Shown here one piece after another: positions 46,128 to 54,822 of a stretch of 64,000 nt of DNA; positions within the stretch are counted from its first letter, which is position 1; each line of letters starts with the position of its first letter. Origin of the DNA: G963691835 sp963691835. Its GTDB lineage: Bacteria; Pseudomonadota; Alphaproteobacteria; Thalassobaculales; Thalassobaculaceae. A model generated the notes under the pieces. That model was not told the origin of the DNA and ran no database searches. It saw only the letters and a list, made by a program, of their open reading frames with translations. The translations under genes and the position numbers were made by a program. The stretch spans positions 3,844,001 through 3,908,000 of the forward strand of contig OY829383.1 of NCBI GenBank assembly GCA_963691835.1, given 5' to 3'.

Positions 46128-47291
46128 TCAGGCCTTTTCTGCCATCCGCATGATCGTCAGGGCCACCGCTTTCGCCCTTGGGACGAGGGTATCGAGACGA
46201 CAGTACTCGTCCGGGCTGTGGGCCTTGCCGCCGACCGGACCGGTGGCGCAAAGCGTCGGGCAACCGACTTGGGCCGTGAAGCCGGAGTCTGCGGAACCAC
46301 CGGTATATTCTCCCCCAACCGTCCAGCCGAGATCGGCCGACCCCTCAACATACAGATCGAAGATCCGGCGGCTCTCCGGCGACATGGTCAGCGGCAGGAA
46401 CCCCCGGTCCAGAATGATGCGGGTCTCGGTTCCCTCAAGGTATGGGGTTTCGAGAATCGTTCGGATCGAGGACCACGCGGCCTCCCTCGCCTCCATGGTC
46501 TTGAAGCGGACATCCACCTCCGCGGTACAGGAGGGAGCAACGGTGTTGACGGAGTTTCCACCTTTCACCAAGCCCACGTTTACCGTCGTGCCTGACTCGA
46601 AATCCGTGAGGGCGTGAAGCGCCTGGATCTTCCGTGCCATCTCCTCAATCGCACTAACGCCATCCTGGGGACGGGCGCCGGAGTGCGCGGCTTTGCCGAT
46701 CACCTCAAAGACGAAGAAGGAAGCGCCTTTTCGGCCGGTTACAACGTTGCCGCTATCCCGCCCGGGCTCGGCGTTGAAGACGGCCATGGCATTCCTGGCT
46801 TCCGCCTCAATGATCGGGCGGCAGGCGGGGGAGGCGATCTCTTCGTCAGAGGTGTACAGGCCGACCAGCGGGAAGGGCGCGCCGCCCGCGCGATGAAAAG
46901 CCTCCAGCACGAATGTGTTCATCACCAGGCCGCTCTTCATATCCGCAACGCCGGGCCCGTAGGCGATGTCTCCGTCGACCGTGAAGGGCCGCTCCGACGC
47001 CGTGCCGTCCGGGAAGACCGTATCCCTGTGTCCCATCAGCAGGATCGGACGGTTGGCCGCGCCGGACTGGCCCGCGACCGTGGCCCGGAGCGCGTCGCCA
47101 AAGTCCTCGTTCTCGACCCGCTCCGTCGGGATACCGGCTTTCTCTAGATGAGCATCAAGCCGGGCGGCAACCGCATCGACACCGGCTTTGTTGTAGGAGC
47201 CTGAGTCAATGTTGACGAGATCGGCCAACAGGGCGGTCATCGCGTCCCGCTGCCCGTCCAGCCATTCGAGCACATCGTTTTGAGATGCCAT
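46128..47291 (-). CDS. M20 family metallopeptidase (glutamate carboxypeptidase-like)
   Basis: A 387-residue co-catalytic zinc peptidase/deacylase of the M20A, CPG2-like group. Metal and catalytic residues are visible: H88 and D90 in LLMGHRDTVFPDG, bridging D117 in GPGVADMKSG, and catalytic E150 with metal E151 in TSDEEIASP. A dimerisation insert lies at about 185-290 (SGARPQDGVSAIEEMA). There is no signal peptide, so it is cytosolic. It lies between the efflux pair and the aminotransferase, all on the minus strand. It probably releases an amino acid from an N-acyl or peptidyl compound. Confidence 0.88.
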   Translation of the reverse strand: MASQNDVLEWLDGQRDAMTALLADLVNIDSGSYNKAGVDAVAARLDAHLEKAGIPTERVENEDFGDALRATVAGQSGAANRPILLMGHRDTVFPDGTASERPFTVDGDIAYGPGVADMKSGLVMNTFVLEAFHRAGGAPFPLVGLYTSDEEIASPACRPIIEAEARNAMAVFNAEPGRDSGNVVTGRKGASFFVFEVIGKAAHSGARPQDGVSAIEEMARKIQALHALTDFESGTTVNVGLVKGGNSVNTVAPSCTAEVDVRFKTMEAREAAWSSIRTILETPYLEGTETRIILDRGFLPLTMSPESRRIFDLYVEGSADLGWTVGGEYTGGSADSGFTAQVGCPTLCATGPVGGKAHSPDEYCRLDTLVPRAKAVALTIMRMAEKA

Positions 47292-47315
47292 GGTAGATCA
47301 CTCCAGAAAGATGGC

Positions 47316-47334
47316 CGGAGCGTTGCACGCTCCG
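47316..47334 (-). terminator. Hairpin between efflux gene and M20 gene
   Basis: CGGAGCGT (47316-47323), loop TGC, ACGCTCCG (47327-47334): a perfect 8-bp stem. On the minus strand it is followed by GCCATCTTTCT. It lies downstream of the EmrB-like gene and upstream of the M20 peptidase gene and may end or attenuate the efflux transcript. Confidence 0.45.
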
Positions 47335-47370
47335 CATTGGCCGCCAAGAGGCCGGTGACGAGGGAGGTAA

Positions 47371-48951
47371 CTAGGGGTCGGATTTTCGGCGCAGGAGCAG
47401 CACTGTCGCGAGCATTCCGGCGGCAAAAGCGAACGTCATCGCGATGAACCCGTCGTGAAAGGCCTGCTCTTGTGCCTTCAGATCAATCAGCGCCCGCAGA
47501 TAGGAAAGGCTGACCCCACCTTCGACATCTTCCGGCAGACCCAGCGGGGCGAGCCTGTCCCTCAACGTCTCCAGAAGAGCGGAGGTGGCCGGGTTATTCG
47601 GCGCCTGTGTTTCTGACAGGATCTGGCCGTGACTGGCGATGCGGTCGTCGATCAGGATTGCAAGCGCGTTAACGCCGATGGCCGCACCGGTCATGCGGAT
47701 GAAGTTCAGCGCACCGGATCCAGCTGGCACGAGTTCCCTCGGCAGCGCGCTCATGGCCCCGAGGTTGAGAGCTGGAATCACCACACCAAGGCCGATGCGG
47801 CCGAGCGCGACCAGGAAGGCAAGCCACCAGAACGCAGCGGCCAACTCCGCCCCGGCCAGAAGCCAACAGGACACGCCGAAGACGAACAGGCCGGACGTAA
47901 TGGTGACCGTTGGCGGGAACCGTTGGGACAGACGGCCGGCGATGGGAAAGACGCACATGGCCACGATCCCGCCGGGCAGGAGCATCATACCGGCCTTGGT
48001 GGCGGTGAACCCCTGAACGGTCTGAACCATGACCGGGGTCAGGAACAGCGTACCGAACATGCCCGCGCCGAAGATGAAAGCGACGATCGCCGAGGCGGTG
48101 TAAGCCTTGATGGAGAAGAGCCGCAGATTGATCAGGGGGTTGTCGCTGCCGAGTTCCCTGAAAATGAACGTCGCCAAAGCCGCCATGGACCCGAAGAGCA
48201 TCAGGGCGGCACTCTCGCTGGTCCAACCTTCCCGCTGTCCCTGTGTGATCCCGTTCAGGAAAAGCACGGTTGCCGCGGAGATCAGCAGCAGGCTCACCAC
48301 ATTCAGCCGGGGTTTCGGCGTATTCGCGTCCCGGCCGGGCAGATAAAGCCAGCCGAGCAGGGCCGACAACGCCATGATCGGGATGGGTGCTGGAAAGACC
48401 CAGCGCCAAGCGATCTCGTCGACGATGATCCCGCCGAGAACGGGGCCGATGGTGGGGCCGAACACAACGCCCATGCCGAACCAGCCCATGGCCTTGCCGC
48501 GCTCTTCGGGGGAGTAGACAAGGAACACAGTGCTCATGGATAGCGGTTGAATGATCCCCGCGCACAGTCCCTGGAAGACCCGGGCGACCACCACACCCTC
48601 GAAACTGGCCGCGACGAACCCGGCGAGGCAGGCGATGACGAAGAGCCCGACCCCACCCAGAAAGACCAGTCTCGGGCCGAACTTGCCCATCAGCCAGGCG
48701 TTCAGGAGCATCGAGACGGTCATCGCCGCCAGGAAGCCCGTCGCCATCCAATGGGCGCGGTCCTGACCGATGCCGTAGGCGCCCATGATGTCGGGGATCG
48801 CAACGTTAACCATGGTCGAGGTCATGATCATGGAGATCATGGCCATCATGGTTGTGATGGTGACACCCATCTTGCTGATCGGCCGGTTGCGGACGGTCGG
48901 TATTGCCGGTGCGGGGACTCCGGTTGGACCCGAAGGCGATGTCACACTCAT
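47371..48951 (-). CDS. MFS efflux pump, DHA2 family (EmrB-like)
   Basis: A 526-residue drug/H+ antiporter with about fourteen hydrophobic segments. The N-terminal region STMVNVAIPDIMGAYGIGQDRAHW has the DHA2 motif usually written VDxTIVNVALP in modified form. Motif C-like GMGVVFGPTIGPVLGG is near residue 145. It starts at an ATG that overlaps the stop of the upstream HlyD gene by 4 bp, so the two are coupled and form an EmrAB-type tripartite exporter with an outer-membrane TolC-like protein encoded elsewhere. The substrate is probably a hydrophobic drug or metabolite. Confidence 0.88.
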   Translation of the reverse strand: MSVTSPSGPTGVPAPAIPTVRNRPISKMGVTITTMMAMISMIMTSTMVNVAIPDIMGAYGIGQDRAHWMATGFLAAMTVSMLLNAWLMGKFGPRLVFLGGVGLFVIACLAGFVAASFEGVVVARVFQGLCAGIIQPLSMSTVFLVYSPEERGKAMGWFGMGVVFGPTIGPVLGGIIVDEIAWRWVFPAPIPIMALSALLGWLYLPGRDANTPKPRLNVVSLLLISAATVLFLNGITQGQREGWTSESAALMLFGSMAALATFIFRELGSDNPLINLRLFSIKAYTASAIVAFIFGAGMFGTLFLTPVMVQTVQGFTATKAGMMLLPGGIVAMCVFPIAGRLSQRFPPTVTITSGLFVFGVSCWLLAGAELAAAFWWLAFLVALGRIGLGVVIPALNLGAMSALPRELVPAGSGALNFIRMTGAAIGVNALAILIDDRIASHGQILSETQAPNNPATSALLETLRDRLAPLGLPEDVEGGVSLSYLRALIDLKAQEQAFHDGFIAMTFAFAAGMLATVLLLRRKSDP

Positions 48952-50177
48952 TGGCCGGGGGACCCCGCAAGCGGCTCCGGCACTAGAAGAGACAGGGGCC
49001 AAGGGGCCGGGCGAGGCGCTTCAATGTCGATCACGACCATCATGCCGGGCTTCAGCGTGGCCTCAGGCTGTTCGAGATTGATCCGAAGTTCGATGCGTTG
49101 GGTCACCTTGGTAAACGTTCCGGCCTCGTTCAGGCGGGGCAGCAATGCATACTCGCTGTTGGCAGCGCGCCCGATCCGTTCAACCCGGCCGACGAGCGCA
49201 TTGTCCGGATAGGCGTCGACGGCGATCTTGACCTTCTGGCCCACCTCGACCCGCCCCAGATCCGTTTCACGAACGTTGGCCTGAACCCAAACATCGTCCG
49301 GGTCGTGCAGGGAGAGGAGCCTTTGGCCTTCCTCCACATGTTCGCCCGCAATGACGAAAGTGCGACCGACGACCCCGTCAATCGGGCTTCTGATGGTGCG
49401 GTCGTCGATATCGATCTGGAGCCGCTTGCGCCTTGCGGAGATCTCGGTAAATCGGCTCGCCAGACGCTCGCTGTCGGCCTTTTTCACCGCTATTTCCGAA
49501 AGATCGGCGCGCGCTTCCGCCACCGATGCCTCGCTCATGGCAATCTCGGCGCGGGCCCGGTTCAGGTCCTGCCTCGCCTTAACGAAGTCCGTGCGGACCC
49601 GGTCCAGCCGTTGCTTCGACAACGTGCCTGAATTGGCGAGTGCGGTTGCCCGGTCGAACTCTGACTTGGCGTAGTCGAACTCCGTTTCCAAAAGCGTGCG
49701 CCTCGCCCGGGTCTCGTCCAACTCCGCACCGCGGCTCTTGATCCGGCTCTCGACACGGGCCAGCACCAGGGCGATCTCCGCGTCCAGGCGATCCATTTCC
49801 GCCAGGATCGCGTCTGCCTCGGCTTCGGTCTCTTCAAGACGGATGCGCGCTTCCCTGTCGTCAATCCGGGCGAGGATGTCTCCCGCAGACACAGGATCGC
49901 CCTCTTTAACCAGGCGTTCGATCATCCGGCCTTCAGCGTCACTGGAGACGGTGATCAAATCCGCTTTGATGCGGGCGTCTGTCTCGTGAACGTAGGTATA
50001 GCTGCTGCGGGTCCAGGTCACCGCGAACGCGCCCATGCCGACCACGACCAGGAGAGCCACCAGACTGCGTCGCCACGGAAACCGCGGGGCCGCCGCCGGT
50101 GCAATTGGGGTCGCTTGAAGGCCGTCCGCCGACTTCGATACGGGCGGATCGCCGGTATGAGGCGCCAACTTGTTCAT
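48948..50177 (-). CDS. HlyD-family membrane fusion protein (EmrA-like)
   Basis: A 409-residue periplasmic adaptor. A cytosolic Pro/Ala-rich N-terminus leads to one membrane anchor at about 38-55 (SLVALLVVVGMGAFAVTW). A split lipoyl-like domain and a long coiled coil (about 100-215, rich in Glu/Arg/Ala) follow, then beta-barrel blocks (TIRSPIDGVVGRTFVIAGE, DDVWVQANVRETDLGRV). The ATG at 50177 is chosen; residues upstream are not family-like. It is coupled by a 4-bp overlap to the EmrB-like pump and links it to an outer-membrane channel. It is divergent from eno. Confidence 0.87.
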   Translation of the reverse strand: MNKLAPHTGDPPVSKSADGLQATPIAPAAAPRFPWRRSLVALLVVVGMGAFAVTWTRSSYTYVHETDARIKADLITVSSDAEGRMIERLVKEGDPVSAGDILARIDDREARIRLEETEAEADAILAEMDRLDAEIALVLARVESRIKSRGAELDETRARRTLLETEFDYAKSEFDRATALANSGTLSKQRLDRVRTDFVKARQDLNRARAEIAMSEASVAEARADLSEIAVKKADSERLASRFTEISARRKRLQIDIDDRTIRSPIDGVVGRTFVIAGEHVEEGQRLLSLHDPDDVWVQANVRETDLGRVEVGQKVKIAVDAYPDNALVGRVERIGRAANSEYALLPRLNEAGTFTKVTQRIELRINLEQPEATLKPGMMVVIDIEAPRPAPWPLSLLVPEPLAGSPGQ

Positions 50178-50241
50178 ATGAGTAGGTTTACACCGCAACG
50201 ATGGAGCCGTCGAACCCTGTCGTCGATACACGGTCGTCGAG

Positions 50242-50317
50242 CGGCACGAGACCTTGATATCCCTGCTTTCCGGTGTTCGGCGTTGAATCCATTCGCCCCG
50301 GGGAGTATCTCGTGCCG
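50242..50317. promoter_or_regulatory. Distant inverted repeat between emrA-like gene and eno
   Basis: CGGCACGAGA (50242-50251) and TCTCGTGCCG (50308-50317) are perfect 10-bp inverted copies, 56 bp apart, in the divergent region. They could be two half-sites or two operators of a looping regulator for the efflux genes, or form a long stem in an eno leader RNA. Confidence 0.35.
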
Positions 50318-50373
50318 GTGATCTTCTCTGCCTGGCCCCGCCCGCAGCCATTCACTCCTTGGGAGCCGTTTTC

Positions 50374-51651
50374 ATGAGCGCCATTCTCGATGTCACCGCC
50401 CGCGAGATCCTCGACAGCCGGGGCAACCCGACTGTGGAGGTCGATGTCCTTCTGGAAAGCGGTGCGGAAGGCCGGGCGGCGGTCCCGTCTGGCGCCTCCA
50501 CCGGGGCGCACGAAGCGGTGGAGCGCCGGGACGGTGACCCGAAACGCTACGGCGGCAAAGGCGTGCTTGCGGCAGTCGACGCTGTAAACGGCGAAATCTT
50601 CGATGCGCTGTCTGGCCGGGACTCGCGGGAGCAGATGGCGATCGACCAGGCGTTGATCGAGTTGGACGGTACACCGAACAAGGCCCGCCTCGGCGCCAAT
50701 GCGACGTTGGGTGTCAGCCTCGCGGTTGCCCATGCAGCGGCGGCGGATGCGGATCTTCCTCTCTGGCGTTGGATCGGTGGTGCCTACGCGCATGTCCTGC
50801 CGGTGCCGATGATGAACATCATCAATGGGGGGAAACACGCGGATAACCCGATCGACATCCAGGAGTTCATGATCATGCCGCTCTCGGCGGACACGTTCTC
50901 CGAGGCTGTGCGGTGCGGTGCCGAGGTTTTTCACGCGCTGCGAAAGCAGCTTAGCGAGGCGGGTCACGATACCAATGTGGGTGACGAAGGCGGCTTCGCG
51001 CCAAACCTCTCGAATGCGGATGAGGCGCTCGGTTTCATTATGAAGGGGATCGAGGCGGCTGGTTATCGCCCCGGCCTTGACGTTGCGGTCGCGCTCGATC
51101 CCGCCTCCACCGAGTTCTATCACGACGGCAAGTATGTGATGGAAGGGGAGGGCGAGACCCTCGACAGCGGCGAAATGGTGGAGTTCTACGCCGATCTGTG
51201 CGGGCGTTACCCGATCGTGTCGATCGAGGATGCTTTGGCCGAAGACGACTGGGACGGCTTCCGGGCTCTGACACGTCGGATCGGCGACACGGTTCAGATT
51301 GTTGGAGATGACCTTTTCGTCACCAACACGGCCCGCCTGAAGCGGGGCATCGAGAGCGGTGTGGGCAACTCCATTCTGGTGAAGGTCAACCAGATCGGCA
51401 CGCTGACAGAGTCATTGGAAGCCATTCACACAGCTCACCGCGCTCGGTTCACCACGGTCATCTCCCACCGGTCTGGCGAGACCGAGGATTCGACGATCGC
51501 CGACATCGCGGTTGCGACAAACGCGGGGCAAATCAAGACCGGGTCCATGTCCCGTTCCGACCGTATGGCGAAGTACAACCAGCTTCTACGGATCGAAGAA
51601 GCACTGGGTGCCCAGGCGGTCTACCCCGGCGGAGCGGCCCTAGGTCGTTAG
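50374..51651 (+). CDS. eno: Enolase
   Basis: A 425-residue glycolytic enzyme converting 2-phosphoglycerate to phosphoenolpyruvate with Mg2+. N-terminal DSRGNPTVEVDV and GASTGAHEA are canonical. Metal and substrate blocks PIVSIEDALAEDDWDGF and VGDDLFVTN are present, with the catalytic Lys in ILVKVNQIGTL and the signature ISHRSGETEDSTIADIAVA near 370. The ATG at 50374 follows TTGGGAG and is preferred to the start 15 bp upstream. It precedes ftsB and the pyruvate dehydrogenase genes, the usual order in alphaproteobacteria. Confidence 0.97.
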   Translation: MSAILDVTAREILDSRGNPTVEVDVLLESGAEGRAAVPSGASTGAHEAVERRDGDPKRYGGKGVLAAVDAVNGEIFDALSGRDSREQMAIDQALIELDGTPNKARLGANATLGVSLAVAHAAAADADLPLWRWIGGAYAHVLPVPMMNIINGGKHADNPIDIQEFMIMPLSADTFSEAVRCGAEVFHALRKQLSEAGHDTNVGDEGGFAPNLSNADEALGFIMKGIEAAGYRPGLDVAVALDPASTEFYHDGKYVMEGEGETLDSGEMVEFYADLCGRYPIVSIEDALAEDDWDGFRALTRRIGDTVQIVGDDLFVTNTARLKRGIESGVGNSILVKVNQIGTLTESLEAIHTAHRARFTTVISHRSGETEDSTIADIAVATNAGQIKTGSMSRSDRMAKYNQLLRIEEALGAQAVYPGGAALGR

Positions 51652-51826
51652 TGCCGACCACATACTACATGTAGATGCCTTAGCATGCGAAGGTGAGTCT
51701 TCTTGGCAACATACTTCGCCAAGCACCGGATTCTAAAGAGATATTCACTTTCTGTTCACGTTGACCGCCGATTCGCGCGGTGATTCACTCCGACCTGGGC
51801 TTCGGGAGCCTATGGAGGTCGGACGG

Positions 51827-52195
51827 ATGACGATCGGACGTGAATTGAAGAAGCGCCTCTCGGCGGTTGTCGGGCCCGTGCTCGGCGGCCTGCTGATTGC
51901 GTACTTCGCTTATCACGCCATTGAAGGTCAGCACGGCGTGCTCGCATGGGCGGAGATGAACAAGCGGATTGCCGTCGCCGAGAAAGTGGTCGCCGGTCTC
52001 GAAGAGGAACGCCGCATCCTGGAGCATCGCGTCTCCCTTCTTCATCCCGATAATATCGACCCTGATTTTCTGGAAGAACGCGCCCGTCTGCTGCTCGGCA
52101 TGGTCCGCGAGGATGAGCTCGTGGTCACAATGGGTCCCGCAAGCCACGGGAATCGCACGTTTGGTGCGGTGCAAACAGCGTTATCGACACGATAA
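51827..52195 (+). CDS. ftsB: Septum formation initiator FtsB/DivIC-like protein
   Basis: A 122-residue bitopic membrane protein of the divisome. One membrane segment at about 12-29 is followed by a periplasmic coiled coil at about 40-72 (NKRIAVAEKVVAGLEEERR) and the conserved DPDFLEERARLLLGM block. FtsB links FtsL and FtsQ at the septum. Two starts are credible: ATG 51827 (GGAGG upstream, chosen) and ATG 51812 (GGGAG upstream). The position between eno and pdhA supports the assignment. A 175-bp gap follows eno and contains no gene. Confidence 0.86.
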   Translation: MTIGRELKKRLSAVVGPVLGGLLIAYFAYHAIEGQHGVLAWAEMNKRIAVAEKVVAGLEEERRILEHRVSLLHPDNIDPDFLEERARLLLGMVREDELVVTMGPASHGNRTFGAVQTALSTR

Positions 52196-52269
52196 TGCGT
52201 CGTAACACCTAATTAACTGAAATCAGATTAATACATGAATTTGTAAGGAATTCCAATTAACTAGGCCAC

Positions 52270-52298
52270 TTGAAAAGTCCCCCCTTAATGTCGTAAAA
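52270..52298 (+). promoter_or_regulatory. Possible promoter ahead of pdhA
   Basis: TTGAAA (52270-52275), 17-bp spacer, GTAAAA (52293-52298), in the 171-bp gap before pdhA. The upstream 60 bp (52196-52262) are strikingly AT-rich for this window and could be an UP element. Weak -10; tentative. Confidence 0.3.
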
Positions 52299-52366
52299 CA
52301 CGCCGCCTGTTCGAACCGGTAGGTTCGGCACGCGCCTGTCACAGCGATCCGCCGAGTGGGGGCATC

Positions 52367-53404
52367 ATGGCCGAAACGACTTCCAAACCGAAATCCCGGC
52401 GGGGTACCGCCAGCCGCAGCAGCCGCGCCAAGAAAGCGCCGGTGGCAACCGTGGACGAGCTCCTGGGCTACTACCGGGACATGCTGCTGATCCGCCGCTT
52501 CGAGGAGAAGGCGGGCCAGATGTACGGCATGGGACTGATCGGCGGGTTCTGCCACCTCTACATCGGTCAGGAAGCCGTGGTGGTGGGTATGCAGGCCGCC
52601 ATCTCGGACGGCGACACGGTCGTCACCAGCTACCGTGACCACGGCCACATGCTCGCCTGCGGCATGGAAAGCCGCGGTGTGATGGCTGAGTTGACCGGCC
52701 GGATCGGCGGTTACTCCAAGGGCAAAGGCGGCTCCATGCACATGTTCAGCCGCGAGAAGAACTTCTTCGGCGGCCACGGCATCGTCGGCGCCCAGGTTCC
52801 GATCGGCACGGGACTGGCGTTCGCCCAGCGCTACCGGGGCGACATCAACTGCAGCCTGACCTACCTCGGCGACGGGGCCGTGAACCAGGGCCAGGTGTAT
52901 GAGAGCTTCAACATGGCTGCCCTCTGGAAGCTGCCCGTCATCTACATCATCGAGAATAACAAGTACGGCATGGGCACCTCCGTTCAGCGTGCCGCGGCCG
53001 GACCGGCATTGGCGGAACGGGGTGCGGCATACGGCATTCCGGGTGCCGAGGTCGACGGGATGGACGTGCTGGCGGTGAAAGAAGCCGGTGACATGGCCGT
53101 CGCCCACGCCAAGAGCGGCAAGGGCCCCTACATCCTCGAGATGAAGACCTATCGCTATCGCGGCCACTCCATGTCCGATCCGGCCAAGTACCGGTCGAAG
53201 GAGGAAGTCAACAAAATGCGCCAGGAGCATGACCCGATCGACATGGTGCGTAAGCGCCTGTCCGACGCGGGCGTGGAGGACGACCGTCTCAAGGCCATCG
53301 ACCGGGAGATCAAGGACATCATCACGGATGCTGCCGACTTCGCGCAGTCGAGCCCGGAGCCTGATCCCGCCGAACTGTTCACCGACGTGCTGGTCGAGGC
53401 CTGA
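52367..53404 (+). CDS. pdhA: Pyruvate dehydrogenase E1 component, alpha subunit
   Basis: A 345-residue thiamine diphosphate-dependent E1-alpha subunit that decarboxylates pyruvate and passes the acetyl group to lipoyl-E2. The basic, low-complexity N-terminus (KPKSRRGTASRSSRAKK) is followed by the E1 domain from about 30. The ThDP/Mg motif runs from GDGAVNQG near 160 to NNKYGMGT near 190. The phosphorylation-loop-like YRYRGHSMSDPAKYRSKEE is conserved as sequence, though bacteria lack the kinase. It is the first gene of pdhABC-lpd-lipA. Confidence 0.96.
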   Translation: MAETTSKPKSRRGTASRSSRAKKAPVATVDELLGYYRDMLLIRRFEEKAGQMYGMGLIGGFCHLYIGQEAVVVGMQAAISDGDTVVTSYRDHGHMLACGMESRGVMAELTGRIGGYSKGKGGSMHMFSREKNFFGGHGIVGAQVPIGTGLAFAQRYRGDINCSLTYLGDGAVNQGQVYESFNMAALWKLPVIYIIENNKYGMGTSVQRAAAGPALAERGAAYGIPGAEVDGMDVLAVKEAGDMAVAHAKSGKGPYILEMKTYRYRGHSMSDPAKYRSKEEVNKMRQEHDPIDMVRKRLSDAGVEDDRLKAIDREIKDIITDAADFAQSSPEPDPAELFTDVLVEA

Positions 53405-53430
53405 GCGCCGCGCATCCCCGGGAGATATCA

Positions 53431-54810
53431 ATGCCCATACAAATCCTGATGCCGGCCCTGTCGCCGACGATGACCGAAGGCAAGCTGGCCACCTGGATGA
53501 AGTCGGAGGGCGATACGGTCGCCGCCGGTGACGTCCTTGCCGAGATCGAAACCGACAAGGCGACCATGGAAGTCGAGGCTGTCGACGAAGGCGTTCTCGG
53601 TAAGATCCTGATCGCCGCTGGAACCGAAGGGGTCGCGGTCAATACGCCGATCGCCGTCCTTCTCGAAGAAGGAGAGGATGCCTCTGCCGCTGATGCTGCG
53701 GCGGCTCCGGCACCCGCGGCAGCGCCTGTCGAAGCGGCGCCCGCTGCGGCCGCGGCGGATATTCCGGCACCGGCGGCACCGGCCGTGGCTGTGATGGATG
53801 TCGATGAAGAGCGGTTCTTCGCGGACACCCAGAAGCTGACGGTTCGCGAGGCGCTTCGGGACGCTATGGCGGAAGAGATGCGCTCGGACGAAAGCGTTTT
53901 CGTGATGGGCGAAGAGGTTGCCGAGTACCAGGGCGCCTATAAGGTCACCCAAGGTCTGCTGCAGGAGTTCGGCGATCGCCGGGTTATCGATACCCCGATC
54001 ACAGAGCATGGGTTCGCGGGCCTCGCGGTTGGCGCGGCCTTCGGCAAGCTGAAGCCTGTCGTCGAATTCATGACGTTCAACTTCGCCATGCAGGCGATCG
54101 ACCAGATCCTCAACTCGGCTGCGAAGACGCTCTACATGTCCGGCGGTCAGATGGGCAGCCCGATCGTCTTCCGGGGCCCGAACGGCGCGGCATCCCGCGT
54201 GGCGGCCCAACACAGCCAGGATTATACCAGCTGGTACGCCCACTGCCCGGGCCTGAAGGTCGTGGCGCCCTGGTCGGCGGCGGATGCCAAAGGCTTGTTG
54301 AAGAGCGCCATCCGCGACCCGAACCCGGTCGTGTTCCTTGAGAACGAGGTTCTCTACGGCCAGTCCTTCGACGTACCGACGGATCCCGAGTTCGTGGTTC
54401 CGATCGGCAAGGCGAAGATCGTACGCTCGGGCTCGGACGTCACGATTACGGCCTTCTCGATCATGGTCGGCAAGGCGCTTGAGGCGGCGGAAGCACTCGC
54501 TGCCGAGGGCATCGACGCGGAAGTCATCGATCTCCGCTCGATCCGCCCGCTGGATACCGAGACGCTGATCAATTCGGTCATGAAGACCAACCGGATCGTG
54601 TCGGTGGAAGAGGGATGGCCGACCTGCGGCATGGGCTCTGAGATCGCGGCGCTGATGATGGAACGCGCCTTCGATCACCTCGATGCGCCTGTCGCACGGG
54701 TCGCCGGTGTGGACGTGCCGATGCCGTACGCCGCGAACCTTGAGAAGCTGGCGTTGCCGCAAGCCGAGAACATCGTCGAGGCCGCGAAAGCGGTCTGCTA
54801 CCGGGCCTAG
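53431..54810 (+). CDS. pdhB: Pyruvate dehydrogenase E1 beta subunit with lipoyl domain
   Basis: 459 residues: an N-terminal lipoyl domain (1-78) with the lipoylation site K43 in ETDKATMEVEA, an Ala/Pro hinge (about 85-125), then the E1-beta catalytic and C-terminal domains. The E1-beta part starts TVREALRDAMAEEM, with MGEEVAEYQGAYKVTQGL binding the cofactor side. The fusion of a lipoyl domain to E1-beta is characteristic of many alphaproteobacteria. The lipoyl domain is nearly the same as that of PdhC (54823), pointing to duplication. It is 26 bp after pdhA. Confidence 0.96.
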   Translation: MPIQILMPALSPTMTEGKLATWMKSEGDTVAAGDVLAEIETDKATMEVEAVDEGVLGKILIAAGTEGVAVNTPIAVLLEEGEDASAADAAAAPAPAAAPVEAAPAAAAADIPAPAAPAVAVMDVDEERFFADTQKLTVREALRDAMAEEMRSDESVFVMGEEVAEYQGAYKVTQGLLQEFGDRRVIDTPITEHGFAGLAVGAAFGKLKPVVEFMTFNFAMQAIDQILNSAAKTLYMSGGQMGSPIVFRGPNGAASRVAAQHSQDYTSWYAHCPGLKVVAPWSAADAKGLLKSAIRDPNPVVFLENEVLYGQSFDVPTDPEFVVPIGKAKIVRSGSDVTITAFSIMVGKALEAAEALAAEGIDAEVIDLRSIRPLDTETLINSVMKTNRIVSVEEGWPTCGMGSEIAALMMERAFDHLDAPVARVAGVDVPMPYAANLEKLALPQAENIVEAAKAVCYRA

Positions 54811-54822
54811 GGGGGACGGGTC

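Noticed and set aside
52312..52330. GTTCGAACCGGTAGGTTCGG resembling a tRNA T-arm
   Set aside because: No acceptor stem, D-arm or anticodon arm surrounds it; it is only a short imperfect inverted repeat before pdhA.
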